A stretch of 64,000 nucleotides of DNA, taken from contig CM068546.1 of the NCBI GenBank assembly GCA_035048495.1, positions 36,784,674-36,848,673 of the forward strand, written 5' to 3'. Positions 37,059 through 48,300 of this stretch are shown here, piece by piece. The translations under genes were made by a program, and so were the position numbers. The stretch is from Euptelea pleiosperma. Its lineage: Eukaryota; Streptophyta; Magnoliopsida; Ranunculales; Eupteleaceae. Each line of letters starts with the position of its first letter. Within the stretch, counting starts at the first letter, position 1. The notes beneath the pieces were generated by a model. It was not told the origin of the DNA and ran no database searches. It saw only the letters and a program-made list of their open reading frames with translations.

Positions 37059-37452
37059 GAGTAAACCTTCTTTCACACCATGCTGCCGAGCACAGCCCAC
37101 AATATGAGCCACATGGCACACTCTCAGTAGATGCTGACTGTATGGATGTTTGGCCAATCATTAGGTAAACCTACAAACCAAAAATAAACTTGATCAGTGA
37201 TTTCTAAGCGTTGGATTGAAGTTATTTCATGGGTTTATTTTAACCGTAGGAATTTGAATATTATTGAGCGTTTTTTGGGTGCAAAGATCGAAGGTTGTAA
37301 ATCACTAATCAGGATGAGTTTTGGTTTACAGGTCCACTTAGGGACTGGCCAAACATCCATACGGTCATCTCCCTCTAAGAGTGAGCCACGTGGCAAGTAC
37401 TGTGGGCTGTGATCGGCTTCGCTCACAGCATGGTGTGAGCGAAGGTTTACTC
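37059..37452. mobile_element. MULE-type MITE, GCTCACA hairpin form
   Basis: 394 bp. Starts GAGTAAACCTTCTTTCACAC and ends GTGAGCGAAGGTTTACTC. The right tip folds as CTTCGCTCACA-GCATGG-TGTGAGCGAAG. The mirrored core is present. The target duplication is not convincing. Confidence 0.65.
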
Positions 37453-37575
37453 GGAATGAAGTGGACAATTCACCTTGGAACATTCCCTCTTTCAAACCGA
37501 TTGATGGGATTTGAAAGAAATGACCAACAAACAGAATCTTGTATTTCCGCATGTGACCACCGACCACGGAAAAAC

Positions 37576-37954
37576 GAGTAAAACTTCGCTGACCAACAAC
37601 GGTCAGTGAAGCTGCTGACTGCCCAAGACGAACCACGTAGTATATTTTTAGAGGACACTCACCATATAGAGTTTTGGCCAATCCCTAGGTGGACCTACAA
37701 ACCAAAAATCAACCTGACTAGTGATTTACAACCTTGGATTGGATTCATTTTTCATGGGTTGATTTTAACGGCGGGAATTTAGTCATTATTGACTATTTTG
37801 CGGGTACAAGGATCCAAAGTTTTGAAAGCACTAATCAGGCTGATTTTTGCTTTGTAGGTCCCACCAGGGGGATTGGTCAAACATTCATGCGGTCAGGGTC
37901 CTCTAAGAGTGTGCCTCGTGACTAATATTTAGGGCGGTTAGCGAAGTTTTACTC
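37576..37954. mobile_element. MULE-type MITE, GCTGACC hairpin form
   Basis: 379 bp. Starts GAGTAAAACTTCGCTGACC and ends AGCGAAGTTTTACTC. The left tip folds as CTTCGCTGACC-AACAAC-GGTCAGTGAAG. The flanking 9-mers match at only 5 of 9. Confidence 0.65.
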
Positions 37955-38299
37955 CGCTGAATCAGTCCTTAATTTCATTGTTGCCACGTGTGCTTAAATA
38001 AGCGTGGAATGTCAAAACGAGTTTGCTCATTCTTAGAAACTGGTAACGCTGCCTATGGAATCACCTAGAGCTCCATGTGCGTGTGACGTGACACGCCAAT
38101 GCAAAGCTTCAAGAAATCGCTCTTCTTTGTTCGCCACCTACTCCTCTTTAAACTCCAATTTTTATTGTTGGGTTTTAAGTAGTAAAAAAGTGGCAGACAA
38201 AGAGATGTGAGAGTTGGAAAAACAGGATCTCTCAATTCCTTCCTACAGCACAATCGCCACGTACAAATGGAGTAGTTTCTTTTTTAGAAAATTCATGAT

Positions 38300-38970
38300 C
38301 CGGGGATCTGGGCCGCACCTCAAAATGCCACGTGGCATACTCCTAGAGATATGTTTGAAACATCACCGAGTGGACCTACAAAACAAAAATCATCCTGATT
38401 GATGGTTTTTAACCATTGTATTTGAATGTTTTTTATGGGTTGATTTTCAACCGTGGGATTCGGGAATTATGTTGGGGATCCTGAGATCGAACGCCTAGAA
38501 AACACCAATCAAGCTGATTGCTGGTGGGCAGGTCTACCTAGGGATGTGTTAAATATCCGTATGGTCATTGCTCTATAAGACGAGTAAACCTTCGCTCACT
38601 GCATGATGTGAGCGAAGCCGATCACAGCACATATTACGAGCCACGTGGCACACTATTAGAGGGTGATGACCGTATGGATGTTTGGCCAGTCTCTCGGTGG
38701 ACGTGGGAACCAAAAATCAGACTGATTAGTGATTTACAACCTTTGGATCTTTGCTCCCAAATAACGCTCAAATTCCTACTGTTAAAATCAACCCATGAAA
38801 ACAACTTCAATCCAACCCATAGAAATCACTGATCAGGTTTATTTTTGACCAAAGATCCATACGGTCAGCGTCCACTAAGAGTGTACCACGTGGCTCGTAA
38901 TATGTGATGTGATCGGCTTCGGATGTGAGCGAAGGTTAACTCCTCTAAGACTGTCAGCGAAGTTTTACTC
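38300..38970. mobile_element. Older MITE copy interrupted by a younger one
   Basis: The outer copy has the left core (GCCACGTGGCATACTCCTAG at about 38329), the central turn near 38495-38515, and the right tip GTCAGCGAAGTTTTACTC ending at 38970. Its right half is interrupted at 38582 by the next element. Confidence 0.55.
38582..38942. mobile_element. MULE-type MITE nested in another MITE
   Basis: 361 bp. Starts GAGTAAACCTTCGCTCACTG and ends GAGCGAAGGTTAACTC. The flanking 9-mers CTATAAGAC and CTCTAAGAC agree at 8 of 9. The left tip folds as CTTCGCTCAC-TGCATGAT-GTGAGCGAAG. It sits inside the copy at 38300-38970, so it is the younger insertion. Confidence 0.75.
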
Positions 38971-39300
38971 CAAACTGATCTCGTAATATAAGAGAAAGAG
39001 TAAGGGTATTTCGGGGATTATATATTCGTATATTTCTCTTGATATTTCTTACGAAGGGCGGGGGAAAGTGCACGGAAAAGAAGAAAAGGGGAGGGAAATA
39101 GGCGAAGAGCACACCGGAGAGTGCTCTGCGACGTTACCGGTGGTTAGGGTTTCCTATTGATCCCCAAAATATAATTTTCCCGCCAATTTCCTCTTTTGTT
39201 CTTCGGAAAAACTCTAATCGATCCCCTCGTTGTATTCTTATCCTTTTAAATTGTTGCAAATCTGTTTTTGCAAATTTCACTAGAGGAAGAGAAATCAGTG
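38971..39300 (+). promoter_or_regulatory. PP4R3 promoter and 5' leader region
   Basis: A TATATATT-like string near 39019-39034 may be a TATA element. It is followed by purine-rich sequence, GTTACCGGTGGTTAGGGTTTC and a leader up to the ATG at 39301. The nearest MITE ends only about 330 bases upstream of the start codon. Confidence 0.35.
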
Positions 39301-42300
39301 ATGGGCGCGCAAGGAAAAACGACGTCTGCCGCGAATTCTATGCAGGTATGTGTTCTTTGATGATTATTGAAGCTCAAGGTTTCTCGTTTGGCGGGTATGA
39401 TTGGTGCCCTAGAATCGAAGTTGATGGGTTTTCTGTTTTTGATTTTTGATTTTTGATTTGAAGTATGAGCTAGATGAGTTCAATCTGCCAATGTTTGCAT
39501 GTTTTCATTTTGTTTCGATTCGTGCGGCGATGTAAATTTCACAAAAAACAATTCTTTTTGGAGCTTATTCGATCTCAATAATTTCAGGATAGAGATCTTC
39601 ACCTTGATATTGAATTCATCTTCCATTTTTTTTTTTTTTTGTACAGTTACTTGTTTGTAAACTTATGGCTGGGATGAGTTGTTGGCTTTGTCTGTATTGC
39701 AGCATAAATTATTGGTAGCAGAAATTATTACAAGTGTTTTAGAGGTTCTTTGGTTGGGCTCATTTATTGACCAAGTCGTGTAGTTTAATTGCACTGACAA
39801 AAACTAACACCATATATTTAATTGACTGAGATGAAAACTAGTCGAACTAGCAAACCTCTGTCCGAGTCACTCTATCTCGTACTCACTTTTAGTTGACAGG
39901 GAGCTTATGGAACACCATTTATGGCTTTTCTAAGTGGACAATACCTTATTTCTTTTATTGTCAGAGCAATATTATGTGATAGATTCGTCTGTACTCACTA
40001 TAGCTGCACTTCAAGTACTACCCAATTACCCATTTTACTTGGGTACGGCAAGGATATGGCATGGGTATGTTGTCATCATGACATTTGCACTTACACTTGT
40101 TGTGCGAAGTGTAAATGACATAACATGGACAAGTCTTTGTGAATTGTGAATTCATTGGACTCAATTTAATTTAGATGTCTCAACCCAAGATTGTGGTTTC
40201 TAGTATGGGTTACATTTTGCTATCCGCAGGGACTGAGGCATGATTCATATGTGATTTTCTGTTTCACATTGAATCGCTATTCATCTCTTTTGTATCGCCT
40301 GTGTTGGTTTGGTCTCCTTCAATTGTCTGATATGTTATCGCGCATATCGGCCTCATCTTGTTCATATTGGACTCAAACCCACAATTTTCAAGTTAGAAGT
40401 CAGATGCCTTACGTATTGGGTCATGAGCGTTAATTTGACTAATAATGTTAATTAGTGGTCGGATGAAATGATATAGTTTGCACTAACAAATAACAATAAG
40501 CAGAGTGATGACGGCTGACAGCACTAGCACTCAAGTAGACCTTTACTTGTTATATGCATGTATGAATTTTTGTTTTCTCAAATCTTTGCATATTTACGTA
40601 TTTTACGTTTATTTATTTTTTCATTATTTTTTGAGTTTTATTAATTGATTAGTGTGTCTCAGATTGTCTGACATTGTCTTGGGCTTGTATTGGTTTGTAT
40701 CATCCGTAACATGCATATTGTCCGAAATGTCTCGATCTCAGCACCAAAAAAAAAATAAAATAATACCAAGACCGGGACCAAGATTAGAGTACTTGCCTAA
40801 GATGAATCGTATAATTTGAGATTTTATTGCTTGGTCAATGGTAATCATGAAACACCATATATCCTTTTTTCGTGCAATGTTGTAGATTTTATTTGAACTG
40901 TAAAAGTTTAAAGTGGCCCTCTCATTGCTAGGGGACTATCATCTATTCCTGTTTTGAGGCATTAGTTTATACAATTTAGGATGTGAATTACCCTATCATA
41001 AGTGTGAAGTGTCTCATAGATGCTGTGGGTATGGGTCATGGACACTGCACTTGTGTGTATGAACTCAGAATTGGAGCTTGACATGCAAAGGCTTGGAAAC
41101 CACTTTACGTGTAAACCTGCATGATTGTGTGCGTATAATTTCTTCATGTCCAAGTACCCACCAAATCACATCTTGGCTCCATTTTGGTTAGTTGTTGCTT
41201 TGCAATATTCATCTCCCATAAATTAGTGGGTGGCACCTATTCACATGCAAATGATACAATCAACTTTGATTGGTAAAGTTTATTTTGCATGAGAGGACAA
41301 ACTGGGCTCTTTGGCTGTTAATGTGGGCAATATTAGCAACAAGAGTCCCAAACATCCATATTGGGTTTTGTCGAATGTGCTTTTATGTATTTAAGCAAAT
41401 AATGTTCTCCTTAGAGGTCTTTTACTTCGGGAGCCCTTCTTTTTGTTGACCATGGCTACAAGAATCATATTAGAGGTCACTAGATGTGCATCCAAATTTC
41501 CTTCTTTGTGTTGCATATTTGTGGTTCATGGGCAGTTGGAGAGCCTATGAACGTGTGCTTCACCTTCTCATTTGCGAGTGGGATAAGAATGAAGTAGAAG
41601 TTTGATATGTAGGTGCATACCATCCTTGATCTGTTATGTAACAATGACAAGGACACTTGTATTGGTGTCCAAAACATACACGGGTTTGAGACGGTGCGTT
41701 TGAGAAGCTCGAAATGCGGACACATCCATACACATGCATGATAATGTTATAATTCAGTTATTTTTCAATCACATTTAAAAAAAAAATAAAAAATATGAAA
41801 ATTGAAAGAAAACGTTCTCATACACCATAGACCTATCCAATAATTAAATCGGAATTTTTGACATACTCCCATGTTTTTTTTGAAATTTGACACACTTTTC
41901 AATTTGAAAAAGCTGACTTACCCCCTCATGACCTAGTACTGTCTATGACCGTCGTTGACCCAAATTGACTGACATTTTTTTAAAGGACCAAAATACCTAT
42001 TTCTTCAACTTTAGATCACAAAAAATGTGGGTTTGGGCCGAAACCCTAACCCCAATCAAACGACTGTGATGGTCAGCGTCATGACTTAGTCCTCTGTCGT
42101 TGACCCAACTTGACTGATGAAGATTTTTTGAGAGGACAAAAGTACCCCTATCTTCAACTTTAGATTACAAGAACATGTGGGTTTTGGATGAAACCCTAAC
42201 CCCACTTCAAATGGTTGTGGTGATTGGCCGACCATCACAGTTGTTTGATTTGGGGTTAGGGTTTCGGCCCAAACCGACATGTTTTGTGATCTAAAGGTTG

Positions 42301-45300
42301 AACAAATGGGTATTTTCATCCTTTCAAAAAATTGTTAGTTAAGTTGGATAGGGGGGTATGTCAAAAATTCTGTAATTAAATATAAGTAGATTTATAAGAT
42401 GGATGACTATCAAACAACTACAGTCGTGTTTAACAACTTAACAAGGTAGTGTACGGAGGATGGAACTCATCAATCCTTTTAGAAATCATTTCTTAAGAAC
42501 CAAACATTAAAATGAGGGGTATCATTAATACAAGCATCCCTGTTGATTTGTGACCACATGACGAAAAATGGGAAAATGGTCGTCCCTACTACATAATTGA
42601 TCTGCATGATGCTTAATATTGCTGACCCCAAACATTTGGGATGAGGTATAGATGATGATGGTGCTTAATGGGGAGGTGGGGTTGGGATCATCAAGCATGT
42701 TCTCTAACGAGGCAAGACAAGAAATAGGTGACTTTGCGAGCCCAATTGAAGTCATCAAAAATTGAGTTGGAATTGTTGGGGAGCACTGTTTAAGGTATTA
42801 GAGTCAAGATTATGGTAGGGGTTTTCTTGTTGATAGTTCATATGGAGGGTGTCACTACATTCCACTCTATGGCTTAAAGAGAGAGAGGCCCTTCTGTACA
42901 TCAGTATTGGAACTTGAAGAAATTAATTAGTGTCTTCTTATTGCCAATTGCAAGGCGAATCTTAGGGTTGATGTACTTGAAAAAGTGGACTAAAAAAAGT
43001 GGATTCAATTGTATCTTCATAACTATATGTTCTGGGCGAATTTTAGGATGAGTTTGGTACAACTTGCTTTAGTTGGATATGATTTAGACGAGTCTTTTTC
43101 AATTGAGATTTTGATGGTTTGAGTAGACTTGGTTGGTGGAATTGACTTTGGACAAAATACCTCTGGCATTTTTTAATGAATCCCGCCTTATCAAAAAAAA
43201 AAAAACCTCTGGCATTGCCTAGAATACTATCACTCACATCTAAGCACTACCTTGGCTCGTGTTTGGACTAAAAGTGTTTTGATTGGTTCAAATTATGGCA
43301 GACAACACTTCGTATTGTGTATATGATGATATTGTCTCATGCCCATAGCCTCGTCCTTTGTCTTTGGGGTTTTATGAAGTTCACCCCTCCCTATCTGTGT
43401 ATCTTGTTATAGTAAATTGGTGATTCTATGTCCTTGATACGCATTGGTCCCATGCTAACGTCGATTCTTCCTACTGAAGCTCCTTACTCCTCACCTTGAC
43501 AGTTGAGGATATCTTTGGGAGGTGGACTACTAGTTACAGATTATGTCTTATTCCTATTAATCTATTTTTAAAGCTTCTCCATTTTTGAGAAGGTACAAAA
43601 TATTGAATGCATAGATTGTCCACCTCCTAGCCGGATGAAAACGCCAAATGCATTATTAAATCATTTATGCATAAGACAATCTATGTGGTCTATAATTGGT
43701 TTCATAAATAGTAAAATTAAGGGGCAAGCAGCCTAGACATGCTTGTTGATTCTTTAAATCAATTTGCATTACATTGTGAATTACAAAATCATCCACTCTT
43801 CACTAGCTCTTGTGAATGTGACTTCAACTACCTAATTCTTTCTTCTAGGCTCTTTTGGTCGTGTTTTCATCCAACTCTACAACCAAAAGATTGTGAATAT
43901 CTCGAATCCCTTATAAGCATTCTTCGTATAGATAGTGATTTGGGACAAGATTCTTATCGTGGATAAATATAGATTGTAGACACAAGGTCATCAATAACAC
44001 ATGTTTCTTTAGACAAAAGATCATCACTAACACACGTTTCTTTGCAAAGAAGATGAAATATCCGTAGATTATATATTCATACGTCGCGAATTCATTGGAG
44101 GTGTTTTGGCATTTTTTCTTCTTCATCTTTGCTATGAATTGGGTATTTTGAAGGGGTATTCTAGTTAATTGTTTGTGGAGAGCAAGGTTTAAAATTTCAG
44201 TTTCGCATGCCATTTCGGTGAGGGCCGGAAATTTCGAAATTTCATGTGAAATTTTGGAAAAATTTGAAAGAGAGATTAATGATGAAGAAATAGGCGAATA
44301 ACCATTTATTATAGAATATATATGAGTTGTTGGTGAAGATTTTAATATCAAGTTCAAATTCATTCAATGGGCCTAATTTTAGAGTAATCTTGAAGATAGT
44401 TGATTTCCTAGTCCCTTGGAATGTGATTATTAGTGTAGGAGAAAGTTATGTTGGTGTGAACATGAAGCTTGGATCTCAATTTTGACAGTTGCTTGTTGAG
44501 AAACCCGGTCTGGTTATAATAGATGGGACCATTAGACACAAATGTGGCATGAGGATGAGCCTTTGGAGAGACAAATATTTCCACTTATTTGTAGGTAGTC
44601 TTGGGTGATTCGTGTTTTTTTTTTTAATTTTAATTTAGTGGTTATCTTCTCTGTTGGAAGACCCTTGGAGTTTTGGTAATATGATTGATCCTAATAGGTC
44701 GATATATTTGAAGGGAGATCTCTCTCTCTCTCTCTCTCTCTCTTTTATAGGGAGGTTCTTTTTGCATCGACAAATTCTTAGAATTGTCAGTGAGGATCTC
44801 AAATCATTAGGAGAATAGACAGGCAACCCCTATGTTTTCTTTGGTTTATTTATTTTTTTTTACCTCGGATTCATGTGAAGAGATTTGACATGATTTTTAC
44901 TTTGCTTTGTAGTGTCTTTGCTTACATTGCATTGCCTATAAAACCAAAATTTTTACATACAAAAAAAAATCGAGAAAACCACCTCTCTTCTTTGTAGGAG
45001 AATTGATTTGAACTCCCTATAGAAGGAACATGAAGCAAACAAAGCAATCAGCCTGATTGATCATGGCATTCTGTCATAGTTTTTTTTCTTGATAAGTACA
45101 AACTTTATTAAAATGGCAAACGCCATACGGGAACTTACAAAAAGCCTAAGCTTAAGAGGTCGAGATGACTTATAAAGGGCAGAGCCAAGTAAGAAAACCG
45201 AAGACTGAAAGCAGAAATCTCCTTCACTAGAGCACATAAGGTCTCAATGGAATACGAAATCCTCGAAGAACAGGCCTCTACACTCTTTAAAGACCTTAGA

Positions 45301-48300
45301 CCACATATACATAAGGCCCTTAATATTGAGGATAATGCTAGTCACCTCTACTTCCTTGCCTTCAAAGACTCTCTGGTTCATCTCCTTTCAAAGACCCCAA
45401 CAAAAGGAAGAAACTACCATAACACCCACCTCTAGATGAAAAGGCATACGTATGCCAAGTAGAGTCAAGATCCATAACATGACTCGACAACACCCTGGCC
45501 ATCCCAAAATTTGTCGAAAACAAAGACCAGACAGCTCTCGCCACACACAATGCAATAGAAGATGGTTAACTGATTCCCCTCCAAGTTTACATCAAACAAA
45601 AATCTACTGTGATGGTCATTCTCGAAATCACGTGATCCATCGTAAGAATCCTATCCAAAGAGTCTGTCCACATAAAGAAAGCAACCTTGGAGCCCCACAC
45701 AAAAGGAGGCGAAAACTAGATGTTACCGCTTCTAATCAACGCATGATAAATGGAATAAACCCAAAACGAGCCGTCTTTAGTCCATCTCCAAATCTGCCTA
45801 TCCTGAGCTGAAGGGGAAAGATGACAATCAACTAACCGAGATAAAAGATCAAAAACAAAATCAATCTCCCAATCATTAGGCCTTCTCATGAAACTGAAGT
45901 TCCACGACACATCCTCCCCCCTTTTGAATAACACAATCTAAAACTGAGCAGTTCTTATTATCTGAATGGGTGAAAAGACCCAGAAAGTCCAACATAAGAG
46001 GGTCTTCGCCACACCAACCGTCCTCCCAAAATTAACCTTGTTTCCTATCCCCACCTTAAATCGCACCCCTTTGGAAAAGTTCCTAAGAAACTTTATGATA
46101 TCCCTCCACACACTGCACCCGTAAGACGAGCGAACTACTCTGCCATCTCAACCAAACTCAATGACCATTTTGTCATCAGTTTTAAGAACAAGAAGCATTG
46201 GGAATTATAGAGGATATTGCCTAGAGGGCACTTTTTTTCTTTTTTTTTGATAGGGTAACGATTTTATTGAGAAGAACGAAGCTACAAGGCTCGTGGGAGG
46301 TCGAGGAGACATCCTGAGAGAAACAGAAAAATGGAATCGAGGGAGCTAATTGCCCCTACACATACTATCCTCCCATCTAAATACCATAACTTCAAAGGTT
46401 AACCCTCTACATTCCTTGAACAACTTGGACCAGAGGAAGAGAAGGTCCTTGATGTTGATAACAATATCATGTATAGCCTCCTCCTTGCCGTCAAAGATCC
46501 TCCTATTCCTTTCAGCCCAAAGACTCCACCAAACCGTGAAAGGGAGAGGGCACCAAAGTCTACGCCCGGTAGATGAGAAGCACCTAGAAGACCAGCTCTT
46601 GATAGTCTGCTTTACAGAGTCTGGGAGAGTCCACTGAATACCGAAGGCGCCGAAGAAGATGCCCCACACTTCCCATGCTACCTTGCAATGCAGAAAAAGA
46701 TGGTTAATTGATTCTCCTGTTGCTTTGCACATAATGCAGAAATTCGCCACAGACCAATTTCTCTTGATAGGATTGTCAACCGTGAGGATCTTCTCGAGGG
46801 AAGCACACCAAACAAAAAAAGCTACTTTCGACGAGACTCTCGATCCCCAAATCTTAGCCGTCGGATAATCTTGCCACCGAAAAGGAGATAAAAAAGCCAA
46901 GGGGGTTCTCCACCTACTATCTACCCATTCGTAACACGATCAGATCGAGAACACTCCGTCTGAAGAGCTGCCCCACCGCAGGGCATCCTCTCCGGAGATG
47001 TCTAAAGCCACTCCTTATCTTTGGCTTTAGGGCTTTACTTCATTATTCCATGGTTTGGCATAGGAATATGCTGTCAAACTTCATGTATTTATTAGTGTTG
47101 GGAGTTTCTTTAAGTCATCTATCATGATTTTGTATAATTATTTGCAGTCATATGTCACCTATTTATTTTGCATCTCTCGAGTTATAATAATGATTTAAGA
47201 TTCTTTCTTCTCATGCTTGCGTAGTTTCTCTCCATGGATTTGTAGTGCCATGCTCTTGTATGCTAGTAGTCTAGCACCTTGGCAACTGACAAAATATGTT
47301 GTTGATTTTAAATGACCATAATCTTCACCTTGTCTACGAACCTCTACCTTGGTTAAGGCTTTGACGTAGAACTGTAGAAGTCCCACATAGTTCATCACCA
47401 TACATTATGAGTCAAATTATTTATATGCACCTTAATGGAGCATTGTTTGTCATCCTTCCGACACTAGCTACTACTCTGTGGCTATGAATCTAATCAGTTA
47501 GAGATTTCTGTGGCTTATTTGTACCTGCGTATTATTTTGGACTGCAAGCTCTGTTCTTCTTCAATGCTTGGCAGCTTTATTTATATTATCTATAAAATGC
47601 AGCCAATGGCTAGTAAAAGTGATTTGTCTAACAAGCTTTCCATATTTTTAGCGTGTTAAGGTCTACCGTTTGAATGATGATGGGAAGTGGGATGATCGGG
47701 GAACGGGGCATGTTAATATTGATTACTTTGAGGTGCGTTTTTGTATCCAATCCGCCGATCTTGCTTTTTATTCATTTGACTACTTGTATTTTTCATGAAA
47801 TGTTTTTGAAGTTCTGATGCCTTTTCTTAAAAAATTGATTGGGTCAAAAGTCGAATGGCATGTTGACCAGTGTAAATGCGTCAACACAGAGATCAGAAGA
47901 TCTTGGTTTGTTTGTCATTGATGAAGAAGACAATGAAACATTACTTGCACATCGTATCAGATCAGATGAGATCTATCGAAGGCAAGAAGGTATCTTCAGT
48001 TTTGTTAGCTGCATTGTATTACTAATTATAGATGTTGTTCTGGTTTTCAAATTACACAATTCCTTGGCAATTACGGGATTAATTTCTTGATTTCCAGATA
48101 CAATAATCTCATGGCGAGATCCAGAATATTCTACGGAGTTAGCTCTCAGCTTTCAAGAGACTACAGGGTGCTCTTATATATGGTGACATATCTGCTTATC
48201 ATTGTAATTCTTTTCATTTATGTCTTGAGCTCAATTCATGTGATTTTTATTATTTTCTCCACTTTTTGATTTTCTAGGGACCACATCTGTAGCGCGCAGA

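Noticed and set aside
45452..45811. Plus-strand 119-codon open frame as a gene in PP4R3 intron 1
   Set aside because: It is the antisense shadow of an L1-type zf-RVT remnant on the minus strand.
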